Shown in pieces: positions 54,458-63,502 of a stretch of 64,000 nucleotides of DNA (its first letter is position 1; each line of letters opens with the position of its first letter). The translations under genes were made by a program, and so were the position numbers. The stretch spans positions 56,742-120,741 of the forward strand of contig NZ_JACHIK010000013.1 of NCBI RefSeq assembly GCF_014203155.1, read 5' to 3'. Under the pieces are notes generated by a model, which did not search any database, was not told where the DNA came from, and saw only the letters and a program-made list of their open reading frames with translations. The DNA comes from Shinella fusca. GTDB taxonomy: Bacteria; Pseudomonadota; Alphaproteobacteria; Rhizobiales; Rhizobiaceae.

Positions 54458-56908
54458 ATGATCAGACTGATTGGATATTTCTTCGGGATTGGCGCCGTGG
54501 CGTTCCTCGGCGTGGCGGCTGCGGTCGCGCTCTATCTCGGAAGTGTCACGAAGGATCTTCCCGACTATGAGGTCCTCAACAGCTACGCGCCGCCGGTGAC
54601 GACCCGCATGCATGCCGGCAACGGCGCGCTGATGGCCGAATATGCCCGCGAGCGCCGCCTCTTCCTGCCGATCCAGGCGATCCCCGACCGGGTGAAGGCC
54701 GCCTTCCTGTCGGCGGAAGACAAGAACTTCTACCAGCATCCCGGCGTCGACGTGACGGGCCTCTTCCGCGCCGTCCTCGTCAACATCCAGAACATGGGCT
54801 CGGGCCGCCGTCCGGTCGGCGCTTCGACCATCACCCAGCAGGTCGCCAAGAACTTCCTGCTCTCTTCCGACCAGACGATCGACCGCAAGGTGAAGGAAGC
54901 GATCCTCTCCTTCCGCATCGAGCAGGCCTATTCCAAGGACCGCATTCTCGAGCTCTACCTCAACGAGATCTTCTTCGGCCTCAATTCCTACGGCATCGCC
55001 AGCGCCGCGCTCACCTATTTCGACAAGTCGGTGACGGAACTGACGATCGCCGAGACCGCCTACCTCGCCTCCCTGCCGAAGGGCCCGTCGAACTACCATC
55101 CCTTCCGCCATCCGGACGCCGCGCTCGAGCGCCGCAACTGGGTGATCGACCGCATGGTCGAGAACGGCTATGTCAGCCAGGCCGACGGCGCGGAAGCCAA
55201 GGCGCAGCCGCTCGGCGTGACGCCGCGTCAACGCGGTTCCCATCTCTTCGCCTCGGAATATTTCTCCGAGGAGGTCCGCCGCCAGATCATCGAGCGCTAC
55301 GGCGACAACGCCCTTTATGAGGGCGGCCTTTCGGTGCGCACCTCGCTCGACCCGCGCGTCCAGGTCGCGGCCCGCAAGGCGCTCCAGCACGGCCTCGTCA
55401 CCTACGACGAGCGCCGCGGCTTCCACGGCCCGATCAAGACGATCGAGGTCGGCGGCGACTGGGGCGTGGAACTCGCCAAGGTCGACAGCTTCTCCGACGT
55501 GCCGGAATGGAAGCTCGCCGTCGTCCTCGCCGTGGACGAAAGCGGCGCCGATATCGGCCTCCAGCCGCGCAAGGACAGCGCCGGCAAGGTCGTCGCCGAG
55601 CGCGTGACGGGCCGCATCGAGGCCAAGGACATGAGCTGGGCCTTCCGCTCGGCCAAGGGCGACCGCAAGACGACGAAGACGCCGGTCGGCGTGTTCGATG
55701 CCGGCGACGTCGTCTATGTCGAGCCGACGGAGGACGGCAAGTCCTACCGCCTGCGCCAGCCGCCCAAGGTGCAGGGCGGCCTCGTCGCCATGGACCCCCA
55801 TACCGGCCGCGTGCTCGCCATGGTCGGCGGCTTCTCCTATGCCCAGTCCGAGTTCAACCGCGCCACGCAGGCGATGCGCCAGCCGGGTTCCTCCTTCAAG
55901 CCCTTCGTCTACGCCGCCGCGCTCGACAACGGCTATACGCCGGCCTCGGTGATCCTCGATGCGCCCTTCGAGATGGTTTCCGGCGGGCAGGTCTGGCGGC
56001 CGCAGAACTACGGCGGCGGCTCGTCCGGCCCCTCGACGCTGCGTCTCGGCATCGAGAAGTCGCGCAACCTGATGACCGTCCGCCTCGCCAACGACATGGG
56101 CATGAACCTCGTCGCCGAATATGCCGAGCGCTTCGGCATCTACGACAAGATGCTGCCCGTGCTTGCCATGTCGCTCGGCTCGGGCGAGACGACGGTGCTG
56201 CGCATGGTCTCGGCCTATGCCGTGCTCGCCAACGGCGGCAAGCAGATCAAGCCCTCGCTGATCGACCGCATCCAGGACCGCTACGGCAAGACCATCTTCC
56301 GCCACGAGCAGCGCATCTGCGAGGATTGCAATGCCGGCGACTGGGAGAACCAGGAAGAGCCGGTGCTGGTGGACAACCGCGAGCAGGTGCTCGACCCGAT
56401 GACGGCCTACCAGATCACCTCGATGATGGAAGGCGTCATCTCGCGCGGCACCGCCGCCGGCAAGGTCAAGCTCGACCGCCCGGTGGCCGGCAAGACCGGC
56501 ACCACCAACGACGAGAAGGACGCCTGGTTCGTCGGCTATACGCCTGACCTCGTGGCCGGCCTCTATATCGGCTTCGACAACCCGGCCCCGCTGGGGCGTG
56601 GCGCGACCGGCGGCTCGCTTGCCGCGCCGATCTTCAACGAGTTCATGCAGGCCGCCGTCGACGGCACGCCGCAGACGAAGTTCATCGTGCCGGAAGGCAT
56701 GAAGTTCATCGCCGTCAACCGCAAGACGGGCATGCAGGCCATCGAGGGCGATCCGGACACGATCATGGAAGCCTTCAAGCCCGGCACCGGCCCCGCCGAC
56801 GTCTTCTCCGTCATCGGCGGCGACGAATACGCGACGCCCGAGGAAATCCTGAAGAGCTCGCCGCAAGCGAACCAGGCCGTGACGGGCGGCAGCGGCGGCC
56901 TGTTCTGA
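54458..56908 (+). CDS. mrcA: penicillin-binding protein 1A
   Basis: Bifunctional peptidoglycan synthase in the inner membrane. The 816 residues include an N-terminal TM helix at about 5-28, a GT51 glycosyltransferase with catalytic E87 in SAEDKNFYQHPG and GASTITQQVAKN, an OB-like insert (about 300-430), and a transpeptidase domain with S478-x-x-K481 in QPGSSFKPFVYA, SRN-type motif (SRNLMT), and KTGTTNDEKDAWF. The length is standard for PBP1A. ATG 54458. A 14-bp perfect stem terminator follows. Confidence 0.97.
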   Translation: MIRLIGYFFGIGAVAFLGVAAAVALYLGSVTKDLPDYEVLNSYAPPVTTRMHAGNGALMAEYARERRLFLPIQAIPDRVKAAFLSAEDKNFYQHPGVDVTGLFRAVLVNIQNMGSGRRPVGASTITQQVAKNFLLSSDQTIDRKVKEAILSFRIEQAYSKDRILELYLNEIFFGLNSYGIASAALTYFDKSVTELTIAETAYLASLPKGPSNYHPFRHPDAALERRNWVIDRMVENGYVSQADGAEAKAQPLGVTPRQRGSHLFASEYFSEEVRRQIIERYGDNALYEGGLSVRTSLDPRVQVAARKALQHGLVTYDERRGFHGPIKTIEVGGDWGVELAKVDSFSDVPEWKLAVVLAVDESGADIGLQPRKDSAGKVVAERVTGRIEAKDMSWAFRSAKGDRKTTKTPVGVFDAGDVVYVEPTEDGKSYRLRQPPKVQGGLVAMDPHTGRVLAMVGGFSYAQSEFNRATQAMRQPGSSFKPFVYAAALDNGYTPASVILDAPFEMVSGGQVWRPQNYGGGSSGPSTLRLGIEKSRNLMTVRLANDMGMNLVAEYAERFGIYDKMLPVLAMSLGSGETTVLRMVSAYAVLANGGKQIKPSLIDRIQDRYGKTIFRHEQRICEDCNAGDWENQEEPVLVDNREQVLDPMTAYQITSMMEGVISRGTAAGKVKLDRPVAGKTGTTNDEKDAWFVGYTPDLVAGLYIGFDNPAPLGRGATGGSLAAPIFNEFMQAAVDGTPQTKFIVPEGMKFIAVNRKTGMQAIEGDPDTIMEAFKPGTGPADVFSVIGGDEYATPEEILKSSPQANQAVTGGSGGLF

Positions 56909-56926
56909 TCCATCGCCACCCACTTT

Positions 56927-56963
56927 GAGGGCGGGCGCGGGCTTTACATCCGCGCCCGCCCTC
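56927..56963 (+). terminator. mrcA terminator
   Basis: GAGGGCGGGCGCGG (56927-56940), 9-base loop, CCGCGCCCGCCCTC (56950-56963) and a T/C-rich tail TCTATTTC. It lies 18 bp after the mrcA stop. Confidence 0.8.
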
Positions 56964-57007
56964 TCTATTTCGGGGCCACCGAAACCTGAAGCATCGAAGA
57001 AACGGAC

Positions 57008-58139
57008 ATGCGCGCGGAAATCGAGAATATCGTCGACGAAATCAAGCAGGCCATAAGCCTGCTGAGGAGGCATCTTTGACTGGGATCAGGCGGTAAGACG
57101 ACTGGACTGGTTGAACAACAAGGCAGAGGACCCGAGCCTCTGGAACGATGCCCAGGAAGCCCAGAAGCTGATGCGCGAGCGCCAGCAACTGGATGAGGGC
57201 ATCAATGGCGTCAAGGCCATCGAGCAGCAGCTCAGGGACAATGTCGAACTCATCGAAATGGGTGAGGAAGAAGGCGACGAGGCGATCGTCAAGGACGCCG
57301 AGGACGCCCTGAAGGCGCTGAGGACCGAGGCTGCGCGCAAGCAGGTCGAGGCGATGCTCTCGGGCGAGGCGGACGGCAACGACACCTATCTCGAAGTGCA
57401 TTCCGGCGCCGGTGGCACGGAAAGCCAGGACTGGGCGAACATGCTTCTGCGCATGTACACCCGCTGGGCGGAGCGCTCGGGCTACAAGGTGGAGCTGCTG
57501 GAAGTCCACGACGGCGAAGAGGCCGGCATCAAGTCCGCGACGATGCTCGTCAAGGGCCACAACGCCTATGGCTGGCTGAAGACGGAATCGGGCGTGCACC
57601 GCCTCGTGCGCATCTCGCCCTATGACAGCAATGCGCGCCGGCACACCTCGTTCTCGTCGATCTGGGTTTATCCCGTGGTCGACGAATCGATCAATATCGA
57701 GGTCAACGAGAGCGACTGCCGCATCGATACCTACCGTTCTTCCGGTGCCGGCGGCCAGCACGTCAACACGACCGACTCGGCCGTGCGCATCACGCATATC
57801 CCGACCGGCATCGTGGTCGCCTGCCAGCAGGAGCGCTCGCAGCACAAGAACCGCGCCAAGGCGTGGGACATGCTGCGCGCCCGTCTCTACGAGGCCGAGC
57901 TGAAGAAGCGCGAGGAAGCCGCCAACGCCGAGGCCGCCTCCAAGACGGATATCGGCTGGGGCCACCAGATCCGCTCCTACGTCCTCCAGCCCTACCAGCT
58001 CGTCAAGGACCTTCGCACGGGCGTCGAAAGCACGGCCCCCTCCGACGTCCTCGACGGCGAAATCGACGAGTTCATGGAAGCCGCGCTCGCCCACCGCGTC
58101 AACGGTGGCGCCGACGCCGTGGTGGACGACCTGAACTGA
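57008..58139 (+). CDS. prfB: peptide chain release factor 2 (programmed +1 frameshift)
   Basis: Releases peptides at UGA and UAA. Translation starts at ATG 57008, runs 23 codons to CTT-TGA (57074-57079), then shifts +1 so that GAC (57078) is read next and continues to TGA 58137-58139, giving 376 residues. Without the shift the gene would look truncated. Catalytic GGQ is at 248-250 in GAGGQHVNT. The stop-codon recognition tripeptide, SPF in E. coli, reads SPY at 203-205 ([15 protein letters not shown]). The C-terminus ([11 protein letters not shown]) is typical. Confidence 0.96.
57065..57080 (+). promoter_or_regulatory. RF2 autoregulatory frameshift site
   Basis: AGGAGG (57065-57070), three bases CAT, then CTTTGAC (57074-57080): an internal Shine-Dalgarno and slippery CUU-UGA-C. 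It is the same as the E. coli prfB layout, which uses low RF2 to promote the shift. Confidence 0.95.
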
Positions 58140-58164
58140 GGTTGGACTGGATATCCGGAATGGA

Positions 58165-58190
58165 AAACGGGCGCTTCGGCGCCCGTTTTT
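58165..58190 (+). terminator. prfB terminator
   Basis: AAACGGGCGC, loop TTCG, GCGCCCGTTT with further T residues: a perfect 10-bp stem with a stable UUCG loop, 25 bp after the prfB stop. Confidence 0.9.
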
Positions 58191-58203
58191 GCGAGCGGCG
58201 CCT

Positions 58204-58236
58204 TGTGGATCCTCGGGGCAAGCCCGAGGATCCACA
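58204..58236. repeat. single, fully symmetrical copy of the GGATCCTCGG repeat
   Basis: TGTGGATCCTCGGG, loop GCAAG, CCCGAGGATCCACA: a perfect 14-bp inverted repeat. It is the same family as the pairs at 25.1 and 43.3 kb, but here both arms end in GGATCCAC, i.e. two left halves joined. Confidence 0.85.
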
Positions 58237-58258
58237 GCTCACCTGCAACGATTGCGGC

Positions 58259-58750
58259 TCAGTTCGTCGCTCGCTCGATCCTGATCTCGCCGAGATCGTC
58301 GACCAGCACCGTCCAGCTTTCCGGTTCCGCCGCCTTCGGGTCCGTCTTGAGATAGACGGTGGCGAAGAGACCGGGCTGCGTGGTGATGCCGGAAGAATTT
58401 TCCGGGCGGATATCCGTCACGTAGGGTTTCAGCGCCGAAAACTCCTCCAGTTCGGTGGAGGAGGCGATCTTCGGACCTTCGGCCGTCGATTCGATCTGCT
58501 GGAGGTGGATTTCGGCCGTGCCGTCCGGCTGGCGCACGGCGATCAGCTTGTAGTAGCCGCGCCGCATCTCCGCCGGCTTGCCGGCAGGGGCCTCTGCCGT
58601 TTCGCCGTCCTCCGCGTCGGCCGGCTCTTCCCAGTAGCCGGTGCTCACCACGAAGGTGATCGTCTCCGGCACGGGCGGCTCGCCTTCGGCGAAGGCGGGC
58701 GCGGCAAGGAGGAGAAGGGTGAGGGCGCTGGCAAGCAGGGGGCGCTTCAT
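58259..58750 (-). CDS. secreted hypothetical protein
   Basis: A 163-residue protein with a signal peptide (LLASALTLLLLAAPAFA). The mature part has a TITFVVSTGYWEE strand, an acidic/alanine low-complexity segment (PADAEDGETAEAPAG), and a C-terminal beta-rich domain (YYKLIAVRQPDGTAEIHLQQ; quoted start). ATG 58750. Lies between prfB (convergent) and nadK, 31 bp downstream of nadK, so they may be cotranscribed. No family recognised. Confidence 0.75.
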   Translation of the reverse strand: MKRPLLASALTLLLLAAPAFAEGEPPVPETITFVVSTGYWEEPADAEDGETAEAPAGKPAEMRRGYYKLIAVRQPDGTAEIHLQQIESTAEGPKIASSTELEEFSALKPYVTDIRPENSSGITTQPGLFATVYLKTDPKAAEPESWTVLVDDLGEIRIERATN

Positions 58751-58781
58751 GGCGAAAAGTCCGTTCGGTTCCGTCGATCCG

Positions 58782-59555
58782 TCAATAATCGAACTGTTCG
58801 GCGAGAATCCGGTCGGACCAGGAATGATCCGGATCGGACAGGATGCGGGCCGCAAGGTGGGCCGATTCGGCGATGCGCACCGATGTGACGGACTTGACCT
58901 CGGTATTGTCGGCGACCGCGTTGACCGGGCGCTTTTCCGCCTCCAGCACCTCGATCTCCACCGTCACCTTGTTGGGCAGCAGCGCGCCGCGCCAGCGCCG
59001 GGGGCGGAAGGCGCTGACGGGGGTGAGCGCCAGAAGCGGCGCCTCCAGCGGCAGGATGGGGCCGTGGGCGGAAAGGTTGTAGGCCGTCGAGCCGGCGGGC
59101 GTCGCCAGAAGCAGCCCGTCGCAGATCAGTTCCTCCAGCCGCACGCGCCCGTCGATGCTGACCCTCAGCTTCGCCGCCTGGTAGGACTGGCGGAAGACGT
59201 AGACCTCGTTGATGGCGAGCGCCCGGCGCTCCTGGCCGCTCGCATCGCCCGTCACCATTTCCAGCGGCCGGAAGGCGTTCTCCACCGCCCCGTCGATGCG
59301 GGCCGGCAGGTCCTTCGTATCGTAGCGGTTCATCAGGAAGCCGACCGAGCCGCGGTTCATGCCGTAGACCGGCTTGCCGGTGCTCATGGTCGTGTGCAGC
59401 GTCTGGAGCATGAAGCCGTCGCCGCCGAGCGCGACGATCACGTCCGCTTCTTCGGGATCGGTATTGCCGTAGACGGAAATCAGCTCCTCGCGCGCTTCCT
59501 GCGCTTCGGCCGCCTGCGAGGCGACGAAGGAGAGGGAGTGGAAGTTACGCGTCAT
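58782..59555 (-). CDS. nadK: NAD kinase
   Basis: Makes NADP from NAD and ATP. The 257 residues contain the GGDG motif at 44-47 in VALGGDGFMLQT, GMNRGSVGFLMN, NEVYVFR (NE/D motif), and LLLATPAGSTAYNLSAHGPI (glycine-rich conserved region II). Shorter than E. coli NadK (292), as in other rhizobia. ATG 59555. Confidence 0.95.
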   Translation of the reverse strand: MTRNFHSLSFVASQAAEAQEAREELISVYGNTDPEEADVIVALGGDGFMLQTLHTTMSTGKPVYGMNRGSVGFLMNRYDTKDLPARIDGAVENAFRPLEMVTGDASGQERRALAINEVYVFRQSYQAAKLRVSIDGRVRLEELICDGLLLATPAGSTAYNLSAHGPILPLEAPLLALTPVSAFRPRRWRGALLPNKVTVEIEVLEAEKRPVNAVADNTEVKSVTSVRIAESAHLAARILSDPDHSWSDRILAEQFDY

Positions 59556-59664
59556 GCCGGATCCCGCATCCTCGTTCGAACGGCGCCCTTCGGGCCGGTC
59601 TTTGTCGCATGCCTTTACGGCATGCGCATCTGAAAAATGTGACAGGGTTGCGGGAGCCGTACCT

Positions 59665-59862
59665 TCAGCGCGAGCTCTTCTCCGCCTGCGCCTCGAGGCC
59701 CTTGAGCACGGCCTGCCCGGCGGCGGCGGCCTGCATCGGGTTGGCGAAGGGGCCTTTCACCGGATAGGTGACGCCGCGGAAGGTGAGGGCGAAGAAATAC
59801 TGTCCCTTGCGGTCCTTCTGCACCGTGACCTTCGAAGCCGGTTTTTCCTTGTCTGCCGCCAC
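59665..59862 (-). CDS. 65-residue hypothetical protein
   Basis: GTG 59862 has an excellent GGAGG seven bases upstream, giving a product with a charged N-terminus (ADKEKPASKVTVQKDRKGQY) and a YFFALTFRGVTYPVKGPF beta segment followed by a helix (MQAAAAGQAVLKGLEAQAE). The look is of a small DNA/RNA- or phosphate-type domain but no family is recognised. A longer frame begins upstream without ribosome binding site. Its own intergenic region lies before nadK. Confidence 0.6.
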   Translation of the reverse strand: MAADKEKPASKVTVQKDRKGQYFFALTFRGVTYPVKGPFANPMQAAAAGQAVLKGLEAQAEKSSR

Positions 59863-60025
59863 GTCCGTTCCTCCGCACGATCGCCCCTGTCGCACGCGGG
59901 CCGTGGCCGGGCGTGGGGGCAGGCGCCACAGGCGCCGATTGAACCAGCAACGCCTATAGGACACTCACCTCCGCACGGCAATCCGCTGCCGGAATCAACA
60001 GTCGATCGACGGGAAGGCTTGAGGA

Positions 60026-60220
60026 CTACCGGCCACATGCCGGGCGGGGATGCGGGCCGCCGAGGCCCATGGCGATGGCCGCGATCGCGAGGCGTTCCTC
60101 GACCGCATCGCGCTCGGCGATGAGGGTGCGCAGGGCCTCCAGCGCGTCGCCGCCGTGCAGCGCCAGAATTTCGGTCGCTTCGTCGGAGCAGGGCTGCTGC
60201 ATGCGGGGCGCCGGGATCAT
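60026..60220 (-). CDS. 64-residue hypothetical protein
   Basis: ATG 60220 overlaps the stop of the upstream small gene by 4 bp (ATGA). The product has a helix-rich middle (EATEILALHGGDALEALRTL, then ERDAVEERLAIAAIAM), typical of a small coiled or helix-turn-helix protein. Function unknown. The coupling to the next small gene suggests a two-gene unit. Confidence 0.55.
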   Translation of the reverse strand: MIPAPRMQQPCSDEATEILALHGGDALEALRTLIAERDAVEERLAIAAIAMGLGGPHPRPACGR

Positions 60221-60384
60221 TGCAGGCGCAGCTCCAGCTGCCGCTTGCTCTTCAGCACATAGAGCGGGCGGGCCGAGGCCGCCGCCTTGCGCTGGAGTTC
60301 GAGACGATTTTCCATCTGCCGCTCACGCAGCGACCGGCAGGCATCGAGGATCGCCTTTCCGCGTTCCAGGGCATCGTTCTGCAT
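60217..60384 (-). CDS. 55-residue basic hypothetical protein
   Basis: ATG 60384 follows GGAGGGTATACCG, a strong ribosome binding site; the ATG at 60399 is part of that site and is rejected. The product is basic and helical (RGKAILDACRSLRERQMENRL, then RPLYVLKSKRQLELRLQ). It overlaps the following 64-residue gene by 4 bp. No family recognised. Confidence 0.6.
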   Translation of the reverse strand: MQNDALERGKAILDACRSLRERQMENRLELQRKAAASARPLYVLKSKRQLELRLQ

Positions 60385-60519
60385 CGGTATACCCTCCATT
60401 TGTTCCCTTTATGTTCCAGTTTTGCGGATGCGTCAAGCGGGCGTTGCCGAAAGCAACGCGCTAAAAAAGCATTTCCTATGCGAAAGGATCGGAGGGGCGC
60501 GGCGTCGCGCAAAAAAGAG

Positions 60520-60595
<76 letters not shown>

Positions 60596-60651
60596 ACTCC
60601 TACGAGGGAGTTAGCACATTCTCCGCCGCTGTAAAGTGAAAACGGGCCTGG

Positions 60652-61599
60652 TCAGATGGACCAGGTGCTGTCGGAGGCGGCCTTGGGCGCGATCTCCTGG
60701 CAGCGCTGCATCGAGCGGGGCAGATTCTCCGCAAGATGGTCGATGAGGGCGCGCACGGCCGGCAGCATGCCGTGGCGGGAGGTGAAGACGGCGTGCACGG
60801 CCGATTCCGCGCTCGACCAGTCGGCAAGCACCGGCGTCAGCACGCCGTTGCGGAAGCCGCGCTCGACGATCATGTCCGGCAGGAGGCCGAGGCCGATGCC
60901 CTCGATGGCCGCCCGCTCCAGCACCGTGAAATCCGAACAGGCAAGGACGGGCGAATGGGAGACGTCGCGCACTTCGCCGGCCTCGTTGTAGAGCGTCCAG
61001 ATGGCGCGCGGCGCGTTCTCCTGCATGGAGAGGGTGGGGATTTGGCCGATCGTGTCGAAATCGATCGGGCCGTGGCGCTCCAGGAAGCGCGGGCTGGCGG
61101 CGAGGTAGCGCCGCGTGCCGCCGAAGCGGCGCACGATGAGCGACTGGTCGGTGTCGTAGCTGTCGCGCACGCGCAGCGCGACGTCGATCCGCTCCTCGAT
61201 GAGGTCGACCGGCCGTCCGGTGGTCAGGATCGACAGGCGCACCAGCGGATAGCGCTTCATGAAGCCGGGCAGGATGTCGGCCACCATGGGCGCAAAGCCG
61301 GGCGGCATCGCGAGGCGCACCGTTCCCGCCGGCTCGGCCTTGGCGACGGCGACGACGGCCTCGGCCGCCTCGACGCCCGAAAGCACGGCCTCGCAGCGCT
61401 CGTAGAAGGACTGGCCGATATCGGTGACGGCCAGCTTGCGCGTGGAGCGCTCGATCAGCCGCACGCCGAGCTGCTCCTCCAGCGCGGCGATGCGCTTGCT
61501 GATCTTCGACTTCGGCACCGAAAGCGCCCTGGCCGCCGCGGTGAAACCCTTGTGCCGCACCACCGCGGCGTAAAGCGCCAGATCGTTCAGGTCCTGCAT
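60652..61599 (-). CDS. LysR family transcriptional regulator
   Basis: A 315-residue regulator: winged helix at about 1-60 (DLALYAAVVRHKGFTAAARA, then PKSKISKRIAALEEQLGVRL) and a LysR substrate-binding domain (about 88-295). It belongs to the group of LysRs with the SPKSKISKR-type recognition helix (as AphB/DsdC relatives) often beside azoreductase or quinone genes. Divergent from azoR, which is the probable target. ATG 61599. Confidence 0.92.
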   Translation of the reverse strand: MQDLNDLALYAAVVRHKGFTAAARALSVPKSKISKRIAALEEQLGVRLIERSTRKLAVTDIGQSFYERCEAVLSGVEAAEAVVAVAKAEPAGTVRLAMPPGFAPMVADILPGFMKRYPLVRLSILTTGRPVDLIEERIDVALRVRDSYDTDQSLIVRRFGGTRRYLAASPRFLERHGPIDFDTIGQIPTLSMQENAPRAIWTLYNEAGEVRDVSHSPVLACSDFTVLERAAIEGIGLGLLPDMIVERGFRNGVLTPVLADWSSAESAVHAVFTSRHGMLPAVRALIDHLAENLPRSMQRCQEIAPKAASDSTWSI

Positions 61600-61628
61600 G
61601 GTCGTCTCCGTCGTTCCCCTGATTTATT

Positions 61629-61708
61629 GTTTCTCATGGGAAACGGTCAATTGGATTTTTGCCGTCTAATCATGTGATTGTTTTCGCAGCATATGGTTTG
61701 CACCAAAC
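61629..61708. promoter_or_regulatory. LysR-type operator candidates between lysR and azoR
   Basis: GTTTC-N6-GAAAC at 61629-61644 (extended T-N11-A form) lies 30 bp upstream of the lysR start, and GTTTG-CAC-CAAAC at 61696-61708 lies 20 bp before azoR. The first fits the dyad of LysR binding sites; the second could be a contact for the activation half-site. Function inferred. Confidence 0.4.
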
Positions 61709-61727
61709 GAAGCAAAGGTGCTGACCC

Positions 61728-62351
61728 ATGAACGTTCTCCATATCGACTCCGGCATTCTCGGAGATCATTCCGTTTCCCGCCGCCTGACCGCGGCCGTCG
61801 CCGCCCAGATCAAGGCCGAACAGCCGGGCGCCGCCGTCACCTATCGCGACCTCGTCGCCAACCCGCTGCCGCATCTTTCCGGCGCGCACCTCATGGCCGC
61901 CAACGCCAAGCCGGAAGACGTCGACGCCCAGGTCGCCGCCGAGGTCGAGGAAAGCACGGCCGTGCTGGAGGAATTCCTTGCCGCCGATACGGTCGTCCTC
62001 GGCGTGCCCATGTACAATTTCTCCCTGCCGAGCCAGCTCAAGGCCTGGATCGACCGCGTCGCCGTCGCCGGCAAGACGTTCCGCTATACCGCCGAAGGCC
62101 CGGAAGGCCTTGCCAAGGGCAAGAAGGTGATCATCGTCTCCACGCGCGGCGGCCACTACAGCGCCGGCCCCGCGGCCGTGATGGACCATCAGGAAAGCTA
62201 CCTGCGCTCCGTGCTCGGCTTCCTCGGCATCACGGATATCGAGATCGTCCGCGCCGAAGGCCTGAACCTCAGCGCCGATTCGAAGGTCGAGGCCATTTCC
62301 GAGGCCGAGCGCGTCATTTCCGACCGCGCCAGCCTGAAGCTCGCCAGCTAG
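61728..62351 (+). CDS. azoR: FMN-dependent NADH-azoreductase
   Basis: A 207-residue flavodoxin-fold enzyme that reduces azo dyes and quinones with NADH. It has an FMN-binding HIDSGILGDHSVSRRLT start, the conserved VPMYNFSLPSQLKAWIDRV loop, FRYTAEGPEGLAKGKK, and VSTRGGHYSAGP. Length as AzoR (201 aa in E. coli). ATG 61728. Divergent from lysR; the stop is followed by a shared bidirectional terminator. Confidence 0.95.
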   Translation: MNVLHIDSGILGDHSVSRRLTAAVAAQIKAEQPGAAVTYRDLVANPLPHLSGAHLMAANAKPEDVDAQVAAEVEESTAVLEEFLAADTVVLGVPMYNFSLPSQLKAWIDRVAVAGKTFRYTAEGPEGLAKGKKVIIVSTRGGHYSAGPAAVMDHQESYLRSVLGFLGITDIEIVRAEGLNLSADSKVEAISEAERVISDRASLKLAS

Positions 62352-62370
62352 GAACCGTTTCCTCCAACGC

Positions 62371-62403
62371 AAAGGCCCGCCGGTGGAAAGCCGGCGGGCC
62401 TTT
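62371..62403. terminator. bidirectional terminator between azoR and rlmB
   Basis: AAAGGCCCGCCGG (62371-62383), 7-base loop, CCGGCGGGCCTTT (62391-62403): a perfect 13-bp stem with A-rich and T-rich flanks on both sides, between convergent genes. Confidence 0.85.
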
Positions 62404-62423
62404 GCGTTTGTGTGGTTGCCGGA

Positions 62424-63299
62424 TCAGCCGAGGAGATGGCGCTGCGTGGCATAGAGGGCGATGGCGGCCGCGTTCGACACGTTCAGCGACTTGATCGCGC
62501 CCGGCATGTCGAGGCGGGCGAGGGCCTTGCAGGTGGCGCGCGTCTTCTGGCGCAGGCCCTTGCCCTCCGAGCCCATGACGAGCGCGACGCGGTTGCCCGC
62601 AAGCGTGCCTTCCAGCGGCTCGGGGCCTTCCGAATCGAGGCCGATGGTCAGGAAGCCGAGCTTGTGCAGCTCTTCCAGCGCGTCGGCGAGGTTGGTGACC
62701 TGGATATAGGGAATGAGCTCCAGCGCGCCGGAGGCGGTTTTCGCCAGAACGCCCGATTCGGTCGGCGAATGGCGCTGCGTGGTGATGACCGCGCCGGCAT
62801 TGAAGGCAACGGCCGAACGCATGATGGCGCCGACATTGTGCGGGTCCGTCACCTGGTCGAGCACGAGGAGGAGGGGGCTGTCCTTCAGCGCCTCCAGCCG
62901 GCGCACGGGCAGCGGCCGCGTCTCCAGCATCACGCCCTGGTGGATCGCCTCCGGGCCGAGCACCTTGTCGAGGTCGGAGGGAAGCACGGTCTCGACCGGA
63001 TAGGGCAGGCTGGCAAGATCCGGCAGCTCCAGCCGCTGGGCGGCGTTCTGGCTGACGGACAGCTTTATGATCTGCCGCTCGGGATTGTCGAGCGCCGCGC
63101 GCACGGTATGCAGGCCGTAGAGATAGACCTGGTCGGGCGCAAGCGCCGGCGGCTTCCAGCCGTCCGCCTGCCTGCGGCGGCGGTCGTCCTTCGGTGTCGG
63201 GATCTCGCCGCGCTCGCGCTTCTGGTCGCGGTGCGCCCGGCGCAGCTTGGCGTAATGGGTGTCTTTCGCGGACTTGCCGCCGGTATCGTCTTTGCTCAT
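62424..63299 (-). CDS. rlmB: 23S rRNA (guanosine-2'-O)-methyltransferase RlmB
   Basis: SpoU/TrmH-type methyltransferase of G2251. The 291 residues have a ~45-residue charged N-terminal extension (KDTHYAKLRRAHRDQKRERG), an L30e-like substrate domain (VYLYGLHTVRAALDNPERQI), and the deep-knot SAM domain with VTDPHNVGAIMRSAVAFN, VALVMGSEGKGL and SLNVSNAAAIALYATQ. ATG 63299. Its promoter side faces the tRNA-Tyr promoter. Confidence 0.94.
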   Translation of the reverse strand: MSKDDTGGKSAKDTHYAKLRRAHRDQKRERGEIPTPKDDRRRRQADGWKPPALAPDQVYLYGLHTVRAALDNPERQIIKLSVSQNAAQRLELPDLASLPYPVETVLPSDLDKVLGPEAIHQGVMLETRPLPVRRLEALKDSPLLLVLDQVTDPHNVGAIMRSAVAFNAGAVITTQRHSPTESGVLAKTASGALELIPYIQVTNLADALEELHKLGFLTIGLDSEGPEPLEGTLAGNRVALVMGSEGKGLRQKTRATCKALARLDMPGAIKSLNVSNAAAIALYATQRHLLG

Positions 63300-63398
63300 G
63301 CGGCCTTATAGGCTGAGCGCGGGCGCGGCGCAAACGGCTCGGCCGCCGGACTGGCCGGGGACGACGCCGTTTTTCGCAATTTTTTCCGTGACGTCGTG

Positions 63399-63427
63399 TT
63401 GACAGGACGAATTGTGCCCGTCATATA
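63399..63427 (+). promoter_or_regulatory. promoter of the tRNA-Tyr/tRNA-Gly unit
   Basis: TTGACA at 63399-63404, 17-base spacer, CATATA at 63422-63427: close to the rhizobial CTTGAC-N17-CTATAT consensus, about 70 bp before tRNA-Tyr. Confidence 0.7.
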
Positions 63428-63502
63428 CCGCGCCAGATCGAAGGCGCCGCCCGATGGCGCTGCCGAACGGTCGATACTGGTCGCTCGATCCCGACGGAAT
63501 AT

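Noticed and set aside
57111..58139. prfB as a truncated gene starting at 57111
   Set aside because: The upstream ATG at 57008 with the AGGAGG...CTTTGAC frameshift site gives the complete RF2.
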